Part shown: piece after piece, positions 17,564-27,039 of the stretch
How the letters are laid out: the number at the start of each line of letters is the position of its first letter
Numbering within the stretch: position 1 is the first letter of the stretch
Assembly (NCBI GenBank): GCA_027494115.1
Contig: JAOSJL010000001.1
Location: 1,017,926-1,081,925 of the forward strand
Reading direction: 5' to 3'
DNA: 64,000 nt
Origin: Acidimicrobiia bacterium
Lineage (GTDB): Bacteria > Actinomycetota > Acidimicrobiia > IMCC26256 > JAOSJL01
Notes under the pieces: model-generated
Database searches by the model: none
The model's input: only the letters and a program-made list of their open reading frames with translations
Told to the model about the DNA's origin: nothing
Made by a program: the position numbers and the translations under genes

Positions 17564-19357
17564 GTGGCCTCGCTCTACCGCAAGTACCGACCCCGGACCT
17601 TCGACGAACTGGTAGGCCAGGAGCACGTCGTCACGGCGTTGCGCAACGCTCTCGCCGAAGACCGCGTCGGCCACGCTTATCTCTTCTCGGGCCCCCGCGG
17701 TACCGGCAAGACCACGACAGCACGCATCCTCGCCGCCGAGCTCGGATGCGGCGAGCTCGACGTCATCGAACAGGACGCGGCGTCGAACCGTTCGGTCGAA
17801 GCCATGCGTGAGCTTCTCGAGCGCGTCGCCTACCGCAGCGCGGGCGGTGGCAAGAAGGTGTACGTCCTCGACGAGGCCCACATGCTCACGCCCGCGGCGA
17901 CCAACACGCTCCTGAAGACCCTGGAGGAGCCTCCCGGTCACGTCGTGTTCGTGCTCGCCACCACCGAACCCGAGAAGGTCCTACCGACGATTCGCTCGCG
18001 TACGCAGCACTTCGCGTTTCGTCTCCTCACCACCGACGAGCTGACCGGCCACCTGTCCGATCTCTGTACGCGCGAAGAGGCGAAAGCCGAGCCCGAGGCG
18101 CTGGAGATCATCGCTCGGCGTGGAGCCGGATCAGCCCGCGATGCCGTGTCGCTCCTCGATCAGGCGCTCGCGCACGGAGGCGGCACGGTCGACGAGGCTT
18201 CGGTCACCGCGCTGTTCGGATCCACTCCGCTCGAGGGCCGCGTGGCGGTGCTCGACGCCGTGGCAGATGAGGATCCCGCGGGCGCGCTCCTTGGCGTCGC
18301 CGGCCTCCTCGACGCGGGCACGGAGCCCCGCCAGATCGCGGAGGATCTGGTTCGGGCGCTGCGCGACTGCTTCCTCGTGACCGTCGTCGGCCCGGATGCG
18401 CCGGTCGATGTTCCCGCCGACGAGGTCGTCGAACTCGAACGACTGGGCGACGCGCTCGGCAAGGCTGTACTCGTGCGTTCGCTCGAGACTCTCGGAGCGG
18501 CGATCATCGACATGCGCTCCACTGCGGCTCCTGATCCCCGTCTCGTTCTCGAGGTCGCTGTCGTTCGTCTCGCCCGACGCGACACGGGTCCACCGTTGCA
18601 GGCGCTCGCCGAGCGGCTCGACCGTCTCGAGAGTGCCGTGGCCCAGGGTGCGTCGGGTGCAAAGCCCGCGGCGCCACCACCGGGAGCAACAACCGAGGTT
18701 GCACACGGGCCGTCGTCACAGCGATCGGCCGCGTCTCGCCCGGCGCTCGGATCGGTCGCACCTCGAGACGCCGAGCCTGCCGCGCCTTCGTCTTCGGAGG
18801 AGCCGCTCGATGTGGAGAAGTCGGAGGAGAAGTCGGTGATCCCGCTGTCGCTCGACGATCTCATCGTGGCCTGGTCCGAAACGCTGGAGGCTCTCGAATC
18901 GAAGCTCCGCCGGTCGGTTCACGACGCCCAGCCGATCGAGGTCGACGAGGGCGTTGCGGTCTTCGGCGTACCACCGGGCCGGTTCGACGTCATCAACCAG
19001 CGTTTCCGGGAAGGCGCCGCCCGAATCCGTGACGAACTCGGCAAGAGGCTTCCTCGTACCCCGAAGTTCAAGCTCGTCCCACACGAGGCGTTCACCGGGC
19101 GCCCACCCGAGTCCCGCGGTGTTCCGATGGAAGATCCCGCGGGCGATGTCGCTGCCGACACCGCTGACACTGCTGACACCGTGGGGGCCGGCGACGCGTC
19201 TCAGCAGGATGACGACTCCGACGACACGCCCGACGAGATCGTCGACATCACGGAAACGACCGACGTCCACCCCGATGACGGCCCTGGTGATTCCGTCGGC
19301 CAGTTCGTCGAGGAGTTCGGAGGCGAGGTCGTCGAGGAACGCGCCCGAAGTAACTGA
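17564..19357 (+). CDS. dnaX: DNA polymerase III subunit tau/gamma, zinc module missing
   Basis: DnaX is the clamp-loader ATPase. The 597-residue product has Walker A GPRGTGKTT (43-51), Walker B VYVLDEAHML, SRTQHFAF (SRC-like region) and sensor-2 GSARDAVSLLDQ. A long C-terminal tau-like part holds an Ala/Ser linker, a folded region around LDDLIVAWSETLEAL and an acidic tail with tandem ADTADT. The four-Cys zinc segment that normally follows Walker A (about 20 residues) is absent: LAAELGC runs directly into GELDVIEQDAASN, in frame. GTG 17564 starts the family motif ASLYRKYRPRTFDELVGQ and lies 6 nt after TACAGT (17552-17557). Confidence 0.95.
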   Translation: MASLYRKYRPRTFDELVGQEHVVTALRNALAEDRVGHAYLFSGPRGTGKTTTARILAAELGCGELDVIEQDAASNRSVEAMRELLERVAYRSAGGGKKVYVLDEAHMLTPAATNTLLKTLEEPPGHVVFVLATTEPEKVLPTIRSRTQHFAFRLLTTDELTGHLSDLCTREEAKAEPEALEIIARRGAGSARDAVSLLDQALAHGGGTVDEASVTALFGSTPLEGRVAVLDAVADEDPAGALLGVAGLLDAGTEPRQIAEDLVRALRDCFLVTVVGPDAPVDVPADEVVELERLGDALGKAVLVRSLETLGAAIIDMRSTAAPDPRLVLEVAVVRLARRDTGPPLQALAERLDRLESAVAQGASGAKPAAPPPGATTEVAHGPSSQRSAASRPALGSVAPRDAEPAAPSSSEEPLDVEKSEEKSVIPLSLDDLIVAWSETLEALESKLRRSVHDAQPIEVDEGVAVFGVPPGRFDVINQRFREGAARIRDELGKRLPRTPKFKLVPHEAFTGRPPESRGVPMEDPAGDVAADTADTADTVGAGDASQQDDDSDDTPDEIVDITETTDVHPDDGPGDSVGQFVEEFGGEVVEERARSN

Positions 19358-19409
19358 ACCTGCGAAGTAACCTGCACCGCCCAGGCGGCCCGAGCCGGAG
19401 AAGCCACAC

Positions 19410-19742
19410 ATGGCGAACCAGAAGCAGATGAACCAGATGATGCGCCAGATGCAGAAGATGCAGGAGGACATGGCCTCCGCGCAGCAGGCACTCGAGGCCG
19501 AGGTCGTGGAGGGTACGGCAGGCGGCGGGGTCGTCACCGCTGAGGTCACGGGCGGTGGCCAGCTCCAGAAGGTCAGCATCGACGCCGGAGTCGTCGACCC
19601 CGACGACGTGGAGATGCTCGAAGACCTCGTCGTGGCAGCGGTCAGTGATGGACTGCGAAGAGCTCAGGAGCTCCAGGCCGAGCGTATGGGCCCCATCGCC
19701 GGAGGCGTCGACCTCGGCGGTCTCGGCGGCATGCTGGGCTGA
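19410..19742 (+). CDS. ybaB: YbaB/EbfC nucleoid-associated protein
   Basis: A 110-residue DNA-binding protein of the YbaB/EbfC family. A Met/Gln-rich helix ([14 protein letters not shown]) begins it, then [19 protein letters not shown] and a helix ending in LQAERMG. It forms dimers that coat DNA. It lies between dnaX and recR, its conserved position. A GGAG-type ribosome site precedes the ATG. Confidence 0.94.
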   Translation: MANQKQMNQMMRQMQKMQEDMASAQQALEAEVVEGTAGGGVVTAEVTGGGQLQKVSIDAGVVDPDDVEMLEDLVVAAVSDGLRRAQELQAERMGPIAGGVDLGGLGGMLG

Positions 19743-19755
19743 AGGCGCACCACGC

Positions 19756-20370
19756 GTGGCATCTGTCTACGAAGGGCCTGTCCAAGTACTCGTCGACGAG
19801 TTGGGACAGCTACCGGGCGTGGGTCCGAAGTCCGCGCAGCGCATCGCCTTTCATCTCCTGAAGCTGCCCGTCGAGGATGCCCGGCGGCTTGCGAAGGCGA
19901 TCGTCGAGGCCAAGGAACGTGTGTCGTGGTGCCGGCGATGCTTCAACATCTCCGAGGGCGAGCTCTGTTCCTACTGTTCGGACGAACGACGCGACGCCAC
20001 GGTGATCTGTGTCGTCGAGGAGCCCCGCGACATCGTGGCGGTGGAGAAGACCCGCGAGTTCCGGGGTCGCTACCACGTTCTCCAGGGCTCGATCTCGCCG
20101 ATCGAGGGGGTCGGCCCCGATCAACTCCGCGTCAAGGAACTCCTCCAGCGTCTCGAGGGCGACGAGGTGCGCGAGGTGATCCTCGCTACGAACCCCAACG
20201 TGGAGGGTGAGGCGACGGCGATGTACCTCGCCAAGCTCCTTCGTCCACTCGGTCTCACCGTCACCCGTCTGGCCAGTGGACTGCCTGTCGGCGGCGATCT
20301 CGAGTACGCCGACGAACTCACTCTCGGTCGCGCCCTCGAGGGTCGCCGGGCGGTCGACGAGACCGACTAG
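19756..20370 (+). CDS. recR: Recombination protein RecR
   Basis: RecR works with RecF and RecO to load RecA on gapped DNA. The 204-residue protein has the helix-hairpin-helix [17 protein letters not shown], a Cys4 zinc finger ([17 protein letters not shown]), the Toprim domain with [33 protein letters not shown] and [13 protein letters not shown]. The GTG start follows the ybaB stop by 13 nt and the three genes dnaX, ybaB and recR form an operon. Confidence 0.96.
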   Translation: MASVYEGPVQVLVDELGQLPGVGPKSAQRIAFHLLKLPVEDARRLAKAIVEAKERVSWCRRCFNISEGELCSYCSDERRDATVICVVEEPRDIVAVEKTREFRGRYHVLQGSISPIEGVGPDQLRVKELLQRLEGDEVREVILATNPNVEGEATAMYLAKLLRPLGLTVTRLASGLPVGGDLEYADELTLGRALEGRRAVDETD

Positions 20371-21193
20371 GGGGCGGGGGGCGAGGGCGACGCCGTGGGA
20401 GGAGGGGTGGACGAACGAGGGGGAATCGCCGGAATCGGTGGCAGACCCCGCAGTACGTCGAAGCGTCGACCGAGGGCGCGGAACACGTTGGCGGCGAGTA
20501 CCGCGGCCGCCCCGAAGCTGACGGCGAACGCCATGCTCGTGGTGCTCTCGAGACGCAGCGCGTCGGCGGTCTGATTGAAGGTGTCGGTCTCCGACGTGTT
20601 GCCCGTGGCGTTGCCGAGCAACCACATGACGATCCACGATGCCCACCAGAATCCCACGAGAACCGATCCCGAGACCCGACCGCGCCATTCGTCGCGACCG
20701 GCCGCCGGATCGCTGCCGCGCCACAAGTCCTGGATGATGAGCAACGGCATGACGAGATTGGCGAACGGAATGAACCATGACCCGATCGACCAGCCCGGCC
20801 CCAGGCGCGCACCTGTTCGGCCCCAGGCCTCGAGGTTCTTCGAGGCGCGCCACATGAACACGATCACCAGAACACCCAGTGCGACTGACAACGCCAGGCA
20901 CAGCAGCCATGCTGCGACCACGAAGTTGTCGGCGGTGGTGGCCTCGTCGAAAGTGACGAACTCGCCGCTGAGAACGTTCTCGACCAGGACGCGCTGATTG
21001 ACGGCTGCGACGAGGAGAAGGACCGCGGCACCGGCCGCTGACCAGAAGAGAACGGTCAGTGCCGTCGTCAGTCCCCCGAGGTTGCGCCACTGCGGGGCGT
21101 AGGTGTGCCCGATCGTGACGGGTGGTACGACCGGACCGCCACCCGGCGGCGGACCCGGAGGCCCGGGAGGTGTTCCGCCGGGGGCAGGGTCAC
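20367..21193 (-). CDS. DUF4328 membrane protein (frameshift near start)
   Basis: A membrane protein of about 275 residues. A Pro/Gly-rich cytoplasmic N-terminus is followed by several membrane segments with [14 protein letters not shown] and the DUF4328 hallmark [30 protein letters not shown] (one hydrophobic segment of that domain). The C-terminus is again Pro-rich. The likely GTG start overlaps the stop of the upstream gene (GTGA), but one base is missing at GGGGG 21180-21184, where the frame changes. Last gene of the RDD/DUF4190 operon; its end overlaps the recR stop region by 4 bp. Confidence 0.78.
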
Positions 21194-21549
21194 GAGTTGA
21201 CTTCGAAGTAGAACCCTGAGTTGTCGGCGGTGGCGATGAGGATCACCAGCCCCACGATGCTGATGATTCCGAGCACGAGCCCTGCGATGGCCATGCCCCG
21301 ACCCGTCTGGACGTTCTCGGGGCGCTTCAGCTGCATCAGGGCGACACCACCGAAGATGATCGCAAGGATCTGCGGGATGATGAAGAACCACAGGACGATG
21401 CCGATGATGCCCAGCACCATCGAGGCGACGGCCAGGCCGTTCTTGGCTCCCTGCGTCCCTGGCGGACCCGGCTGAGCTGGTTGTGCCGGCTGAGCTGGCT
21501 GACCCGGAGGGGGCGGGAGTGGTTCCTGCGAGGGCGGTGGTTGTGTCAT
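21190..21549 (-). CDS. DUF4190 membrane protein
   Basis: A 119-residue protein with a Pro/Gln-rich N-terminus (PAQPAQPAQPGPPG repeats) and two hydrophobic helices. GLAVASMVLGIIGIVLWFF and GRGMAIAGLVLGIISIVGL form the duplicated DUF4190 hairpin. The function is unknown; the domain often occurs in tandem genes. It starts 5 nt after its paralogue and overlaps the DUF4328 gene by 4 bp. Confidence 0.8.
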   Translation of the reverse strand: MTQPPPSQEPLPPPPGQPAQPAQPAQPGPPGTQGAKNGLAVASMVLGIIGIVLWFFIIPQILAIIFGGVALMQLKRPENVQTGRGMAIAGLVLGIISIVGLVILIATADNSGFYFEVNS

Positions 21550-21553
21550 GTGT

Positions 21554-21853
21554 TCAACCGTATCTCAGGACGAGAATGACGACGGAGATCGTCCCCAAGA
21601 TCGCCCCGAGCATGATTCCGGCGATCGCGAGCCCCGTCCCACTCTGAGGCTCTGGCGTCTGCTGACTCTTCCGGATCTGGCCGAGAGCGACGATGCCGAG
21701 CACGATCCCCAACAGACCCCCGACCACGAACACCCAGCCGAAGATTCCGCACGCCAGAGAGGCGACGGCCATACCGTTCGTCGGTGGACCCTGGCTGTCG
21801 TCGGGCGCCCCCGGGATCGGCGGGGGCGACGGCGCCTCTGGAGTCCGAGTCAT
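21554..21853 (-). CDS. DUF4190 membrane protein, paralogue
   Basis: A 99-residue paralogue of the downstream gene: a short Pro-rich N-terminus, then NGMAVASLACGIFGWVF and GLAIAGIMLGAILGTISVV as paired helices. Its ATG overlaps the RDD gene stop (ATGA). The two copies are probably a local duplication, though they share only the helix pattern. Confidence 0.8.
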   Translation of the reverse strand: MTRTPEAPSPPPIPGAPDDSQGPPTNGMAVASLACGIFGWVFVVGGLLGIVLGIVALGQIRKSQQTPEPQSGTGLAIAGIMLGAILGTISVVILVLRYG

Positions 21854-22593
21854 GGAGGCGCCCCGCCGGATCGACGCGCGGACTTCACCGCCACGATCTG
21901 CTCCAGGATGAAGTCGGGAGATTCGTCGCCGCGGGGGCCGCTGACGCGTGGGGCGAGGCGACCTGCGAGATCCGAGGCGAGGAGTGCACGCTTCGAGGCT
22001 TCCAGGTCAGCGCGACGTTCGAGGAAACGGCGCAGAGCGGCAAGGTCGTCGTCGGTCACAGCGCTGACGTCCCAGGCCGCCGCGTACGGATGGATCGGCG
22101 GTGCCGAATAGGTCGCGGGCAGCACGGGCGCAGGATTGCGGTCCCGCTGCACGACCGTTCCACCCGCGAGGTCTCCGAGGCGTTGGTTGCGCTTCGTGAC
22201 CACGATGCTGGTGGCGCCCACGCCGTAGAGCAGCGGGAGGAAGTCGACGACCCGCAACAGATTGCGGACCGCGCTGTCGAGAAAGCGCACCGGGCCGCCA
22301 CCGTTACGGGTCACGCGGAGGCCCAGTGCGGCCTTCCCTGGCGTCCGACCGGCGTTGAGCATCTCGAAAGCGACGTCGTAGCCGAAGATCGTGACGAAGA
22401 CGAGAACCACGGTCAGAGCCCTGGCATAGCCGCTGTCCACGCTCCCGAGTGCTGCCAGGAGCGCGATGATGGCGACACCCCAGATGAGGACGTCGATGAT
22501 CGCCGCCACGAAACGCGAGCCGAGGCCCGCCAGTCGAATTTCGACGTCGACCCCTTCGGGGGTCGAGATGGTGAGCCGCTCTTCGAACGTCAC
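21850..22593 (-). CDS. RDD family membrane protein
   Basis: A 247-residue RDD-domain protein with three membrane helices. The first carries GLGSRFVAAIIDVLI (the Arg/Asp signature), then GRTPGKAALGLRV and KRNQRLGDLAGGTVV, all diagnostic. The C-terminal 70 residues are soluble with FLERRADLEASKRALL. The GTG start shares the palindrome CACGTG (22591-22596) with the GTG of the divergent SpoIIM-like gene. In actinobacteria RDD, SpoIIM-like, DUF58 and MoxR genes occur together, as here. Function of the set is not established. Confidence 0.87.
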   Translation of the reverse strand: MTFEERLTISTPEGVDVEIRLAGLGSRFVAAIIDVLIWGVAIIALLAALGSVDSGYARALTVVLVFVTIFGYDVAFEMLNAGRTPGKAALGLRVTRNGGGPVRFLDSAVRNLLRVVDFLPLLYGVGATSIVVTKRNQRLGDLAGGTVVQRDRNPAPVLPATYSAPPIHPYAAAWDVSAVTDDDLAALRRFLERRADLEASKRALLASDLAGRLAPRVSGPRGDESPDFILEQIVAVKSARRSGGAPP

Positions 22594-23637
22594 GTGAACG
22601 TCGCCGAGTTCATTGAGTCCCGACGGCCCGCCTGGAGAGAACTCGAAGGCCTCGTCGGCGCGGCAGGGCGTCGACCGGAGCGGCTCCGACCAGATGACGT
22701 GGTGCGTCTCGGCGCGTTGTACCGGGAGAGCGCAGCCGACCTCGCACTCGCCCGGCAACGCTTCGGCGCCGAGCCCTTCGTCGCCCGCCTCGAAGACCTC
22801 GTGGGGCGAGCGCGCACACTCGTGTACTCGTCCGAGAAACGCCGGTTCAGCGTCGGGTGGTTCGTTACGACCGGATACTGGCGACGCATCCGCGAACGTC
22901 CCGCGTTGCTGGCGATCACCGTGCTGCTCCTCGTCGTGCCTGCCGCGCTGTCGGCTGTGTGGGCCGTGCGCGATCCCGCAGCGGCAAGTGGCCTCGTGCC
23001 CGACGAGTACACCTCGGTCACTGTCCCCCGCGAACCGGGGCAGGACCTCGGAGTTCCCGCCGACGAGCAGGCCGAGCTGTCGGGTGTGATCCTGACGAAC
23101 AACATACGAGTGACCATTGTCGCGTTCGCGGGAGGGATCCTCTTCGCCGTACCGGCGGCACTCATCTTGATCTACAACGCCGTGCTTCTGGGGACGGTGC
23201 TCGGTATGGCGCTGTGGGCGGGGAACGGCGAAGTGGCGGTGGAATTGATCGCTCCCCACGGGTTCCTGGAGTTGTCGTGCATGGTCGTGGGTGCCGTCGC
23301 GGGGATCCGCATGGGATGGGCCCTGGTCGACCCCGGTCGCCGCCGCCGCACGGATGCCCTCGTGGCCGAAGCCCGCCCCGCAGTCGAGATCATCCTCGGA
23401 ACGATGGCCTGGCTGATCGTTGCCGGAATCGTCGAGGGGTTCGTCACACCCGCCGGACTCGGTCTCGGCCCCGCACTCGCGGTCGGACTCGGCCTCGGCG
23501 CTGTGTTCTGGATCCTGGTTGTCTGGCGCGGGCGTCCGCCTGCCCGTTCCGAGACGATTGAGGCCGGCGGTGCCGTTCAAGGCGGTGTCGTTCAAGGCGG
23601 TGCCGTTCCGACGCCACCGGTGCGGGTCAGAGCCTGA
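22594..23637 (+). CDS. SpoIIM-like (DUF95) membrane protein
   Basis: A 347-residue protein of the stage II sporulation M-like family. The N-terminal cytoplasmic helical region (NVAEFIESRRPAWRELEGLV, LYRESAADLALARQRFG) is followed by hydrophobic helices including LLVVPAALSAVWAV, VTIVAFAGGILFAV and the conserved PHGFLELSCMVVGAVAGIRMG. This actinobacterium need not sporulate; the family is widespread outside spore formers. Its GTG directly abuts the RDD gene start on the other strand. Its 3' end overlaps the convergent DUF58 gene by 11 bp. Confidence 0.86.
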   Translation: MNVAEFIESRRPAWRELEGLVGAAGRRPERLRPDDVVRLGALYRESAADLALARQRFGAEPFVARLEDLVGRARTLVYSSEKRRFSVGWFVTTGYWRRIRERPALLAITVLLLVVPAALSAVWAVRDPAAASGLVPDEYTSVTVPREPGQDLGVPADEQAELSGVILTNNIRVTIVAFAGGILFAVPAALILIYNAVLLGTVLGMALWAGNGEVAVELIAPHGFLELSCMVVGAVAGIRMGWALVDPGRRRRTDALVAEARPAVEIILGTMAWLIVAGIVEGFVTPAGLGLGPALAVGLGLGAVFWILVVWRGRPPARSETIEAGGAVQGGVVQGGAVPTPPVRVRA

Positions 23638-24873
23638 CGCGGCCCTTCGCTCGCAGGTACGCGGCGATGCATGCCGTTGCGAGCTTGTCGGGTGCGGCCT
23701 CGATCACCTCAGCACCCGCGTGTCTGAGGCGAGCCGCTACACGCGAGCGACGGTCCAGAACATCGAGTGCGACCCGCGACCTGTAGAGGTCGTTGTCGTC
23801 GCCGGGGTCCGTGCTCACTGCGTTTGTCAGATCAGGATCCGCCGAGCCGGCCACCACCACGACGTGACGACGAGCCAGGACGGGAACAGCCCGCAACAAG
23901 GATCGCGCTGCCGCCTCGTCGACGAGGTCGGTGAGAACGAGCACGAGCGAACGCTTCGCGGAGCCCACGGAACGAAACGCTGTGTCGTAGTCGGATTCGA
24001 CGGGTCTGGTCTCCAGGTCGTACGTGGCCCGCACGACGGCACCGCCGTTGGTGCGACCGGGGATCGGGAACAGACGATCTCCCTGTCGAAGGCCACGACG
24101 CCGCACCGGTCGCCCACCTCGTCGGCGACCAGTGCCACGGCTGCGAGCGCATCGAGTGCGACGTCGAGGCGGGTGGCGCTCCCGAGGGGCGAGGCCATGA
24201 GGCGACCGGCGTCGACGAGAAGGATCACGTCACGCTCGGACTCCACCCGGTACTGGTTGCTCATCGCCCTCCCGATCCGGGCTGACGCACGCCAGTTGAC
24301 CTGGCGGATGTCGTCGTCGGGCTCGTAATCCCGAACCGACTCGAAGTCCGTACCGAGGCCGAGCGGGCCTCGTGTCCTGCTTCCGGGTGCCCGGAACCGG
24401 CCCAGGCGCACGGCCTGAGCGAGTTGACGGGCCGCCGGTAGATCGGGGTAGACGTCGACCGTGACCGGTTCGGCGACCGTGCGGTACCACGCGCCGAGAC
24501 CCAGTGGTCCGACCGAGCGGGTTGCGACCGCCGGCAATGTGTGGCGTCCACGTCGACGGGGAACGATCCGCCCGTCGAGGGTGTCGTCGGCCTCCGGTGG
24601 TTCCACAGCGAGGTCAGGCACAGCCGGTTGACGGATCCGCACGTGACCCGACCGCTCCGACGAAGCATGCACGACCAACGGGCTGGGGACGCCGCGGGCC
24701 ATCACCTCATTGATCTCGCGTTCACACGTCGGGGCACCACGGGCGAACGACAGATCGACGACCAGGAGCGTCAGCACGATCACGAGTCCGAGAAGCGCCA
24801 CCGTGGCTGACACCACGAGGGCGCTCGCGGCGACCACGGCCACGAGGACGGCGGTACGCAGAGTGGGGCTCAC
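23627..24873 (-). CDS. DUF58 protein, vWA-like (frameshift)
   Basis: A protein of about 415 residues with two N-terminal membrane helices, then the DUF58 core GTDFESVRDYEPDDDIRQVNW, followed by a vWA-like fold with VILLVDAGRLM (metal-site-like) and VLVLTDLVDEAAA. The family partners MoxR ATPases, possibly in metal-cofactor or complex assembly. The frame breaks at about 24071-24080, where one base is missing after AFDREI. It begins 8 nt after the MoxR gene and is therefore in its operon. Confidence 0.87.
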
Positions 24874-24881
24874 GCTGCAAC

Positions 24882-25820
24882 TCAGCGAGGGACGGGAACG
24901 GCAGCGAGGGCGCTCGTCACGGCGTCGTCGGCCCGGTAGCGCTCGAGTTCCGCTTCGGCGCGCAGGATGAGTCGGTGGCGGAGCACCGGGTGCGCAACAC
25001 CGGCGACATCGTCGGGTGTCACGAAGTCACGCCCCGCAAGCCTCGCGGTCGCTTTCGCCGCAGCGAGGAGGTGGACAGCCGCACGCGGACTCGCTCCGAG
25101 TTCAACACTCGGAACGGTACGTGTTGCCCCCACAACCTGTGCGACGTACGCCACCACGTCGTCGGCGACGCTCGTCGCGTCGACTGTGCTTCTCACACGC
25201 CGCAACGTGTCGGCGGAGCCGACAGCGCGGATGTCGTCGAGGGTCGCCGGAGCGACACCGTGATGGACGATATGCAGCATCGCCTCCTCGTCGGCCGGAT
25301 CGGGGTAGCCGACGTCGATCTTCACGACGAACCGGTCGAGCTGTGCCTCGGGTAACGGGTAGGTGCCCTCGTACTCGATCGGATTCTGTGTGGCGACGAC
25401 GAGGAACGGATCGGGGAGCGGATGGGTGACCCCGTCGGCCGACACCTGCTGCTCCTGCATCGCTTCGAGGAGAGCAGCCTGCGTCTTGGGCGGCGTGCGG
25501 TTCACCTCGTCGGCGAGCAGCACGTTGGTGAACACCGGGCCCGGTCGGAACCTCATCTCTCCGCCGAGCCCACCGACCAACGCGGTGGTTCCCGTGAGAT
25601 CCGACGGGAGCATGTCGGGAGTGAACTGCACGCGGCGGAACTCGACACCGAACGCCCGGGCGACGGCGTTGGCCATCAGTGTCTTGGCGACGCCGGGCAC
25701 GCCCTCCACCAGCGCGTGCCCGTTGACCGCCGCGGCCGTGAGCAAGAGGTCGACGACCGGATCCTGACCCACCACGACCTTGCGGACCTCGGTCGCGACG
25801 GCGTCACGCAGTTCCTTCAC
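24882..25820 (-). CDS. MoxR-type AAA+ ATPase
   Basis: A 312-residue MoxR chaperone-like ATPase. Walker A is GVPGVAKTLM, Walker B LLADEVNRTPPKTQAALLEAM, sensor-1 ATQNPIEYEGTYPLPEAQLDRF, and sensor-2 ASPRAAVHL. MoxR proteins act with vWA/DUF58 partners on protein complexes. GTG 25820 is preferred over TTG 25826 because GAGGG lies 7 nt before it. The gene sits between DUF4350 and DUF58. Confidence 0.93.
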   Translation of the reverse strand: MKELRDAVATEVRKVVVGQDPVVDLLLTAAAVNGHALVEGVPGVAKTLMANAVARAFGVEFRRVQFTPDMLPSDLTGTTALVGGLGGEMRFRPGPVFTNVLLADEVNRTPPKTQAALLEAMQEQQVSADGVTHPLPDPFLVVATQNPIEYEGTYPLPEAQLDRFVVKIDVGYPDPADEEAMLHIVHHGVAPATLDDIRAVGSADTLRRVRSTVDATSVADDVVAYVAQVVGATRTVPSVELGASPRAAVHLLAAAKATARLAGRDFVTPDDVAGVAHPVLRHRLILRAEAELERYRADDAVTSALAAVPVPR

Positions 25821-25890
25821 GATCAATCCCTCGTCCTGTTCATCGGGACACCATGGTGCCCCGCGGAGACCGGCGACGCGTGTTTGGCAG

Positions 25891-27039
25891 CTATGAGGCG
25901 GTCACCGTACGTTCCATGCGGGCGAGTGCTCGGGCCACGGCGGTGTGATCCACCGGTGGACCGTCGGGCGCGCAGACCGCTTCGATCTCGTCGTCGGCCC
26001 ACCCCAGGCGCCGGGCGGCCCTTCGTAGGGCCGCCGGGTCCGGGTCCGGCCCGAGCCCGGTCCGCCGGGACAGCCTCTCTCTGGCGGCGTCGCGCAGCGG
26101 CGCCAGAGCCTCGTCGCGGCGGCTGGTACGGGCCAGCGTGGTGGCGAGAGCATCGACGTAGGCAGCGCGTGGTGGTGCGAGCCGGCGTTGTGGGAGTTCG
26201 GGCGGACCCAGGCGCCGTCCCTTTGTCCACATCGCCAGCGCCGCGGCCAGGACGAGCCCTCCGAGAGCGATCTTCCACGACGTCGGGATCGCCCGGATCC
26301 CGCGGGTTTCGTCGGCGCCGTGCACGCCTTCGGCGAACACGACCTCGGTTTGGCCACCGGTGAGCGCGAGACCGAAGAGAGCGTTGTCGCCCTGAGCGAG
26401 CAGGCGGTTCTGGAGGGGTGACACGTCGGCGAGGGCGATGACCTCGCCCGATCCGACCGTGGTGCGCTCGACCAGGTCCCGATCCCCCGCCCCGACCAGC
26501 GGCTCGGCGGATCCCGGTTCCGACCACGACCCTGCACCGTCGGTGCGGACGTCATCGACGTCGTCGAAGAGCGGATCGGCGCCGAGTGTCGAGAACCGGC
26601 GGGGACCTCCGTCGCTGAAGGCCGGTGGGTCGGCCATCAATCCTTCGAGGATTGTGTCCGACCCGACGCCGCCGACAACGAGGGCACCACCACCGTCCAC
26701 GAAGTCCTTCAACGCCTCGAGATCGTCACCTGTCAAGCCACCCGGATCGAGGACCAGCAGGGTCGCCGCCGGGTCGAGGGGAGCATCACCCAGCGCACCT
26801 CGCTGTTCTGACACCGACACGCCGTAGCCCTCGAGGAGCGACGCGTACGCCGCCACACCGTCGTCGCCTGTTCCGAACGACGAGGAGCGCTCACCTCCCG
26901 GGCCACTCCCACCGGCTACCCGTTCGAGCGTCCACGCCAGCAGGTTGAGCCCGAGAACCACGACGACCGCGACCGCCGCGACTCTTCCCGCGAGCGGCCA
27001 GGAGCGGAACCCGCCGGTCGTGTCACCCGATCCGCTCAT
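25891..27039 (-). CDS. DUF4350 membrane protein
   Basis: A 382-residue protein with an N-terminal membrane helix (VAAVAVVVVLGLNLLAWTL), a large extracytoplasmic domain with LLVLDPGGLTGDDLEALKDF and DGGGALVVGG (the GATase-like fold of DUF4350), a second helix (IALGGLVLAAALAMW) and a soluble C-terminal helical part with LARTSRRDEALAPLRDAA. Function is unknown; the domain regularly accompanies MoxR, DUF58 and DUF4129. The ATG overlaps the DUF4129 stop (ATGA). Confidence 0.85.
   Translation of the reverse strand: MSGSGDTTGGFRSWPLAGRVAAVAVVVVLGLNLLAWTLERVAGGSGPGGERSSSFGTGDDGVAAYASLLEGYGVSVSEQRGALGDAPLDPAATLLVLDPGGLTGDDLEALKDFVDGGGALVVGGVGSDTILEGLMADPPAFSDGGPRRFSTLGADPLFDDVDDVRTDGAGSWSEPGSAEPLVGAGDRDLVERTTVGSGEVIALADVSPLQNRLLAQGDNALFGLALTGGQTEVVFAEGVHGADETRGIRAIPTSWKIALGGLVLAAALAMWTKGRRLGPPELPQRRLAPPRAAYVDALATTLARTSRRDEALAPLRDAARERLSRRTGLGPDPDPAALRRAARRLGWADDEIEAVCAPDGPPVDHTAVARALARMERTVTAS

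Noticed and set aside
21784-22593. Upstream extension of the SpoIIM-like frame by 270 codons
   Set aside because: The extension is antisense to the RDD gene; the family N-terminus begins at GTG 22594.
22594-23595. Extension of the RDD frame upstream by some 330 codons
   Set aside because: It is antisense to the SpoIIM-like gene and shows no membrane or domain pattern.
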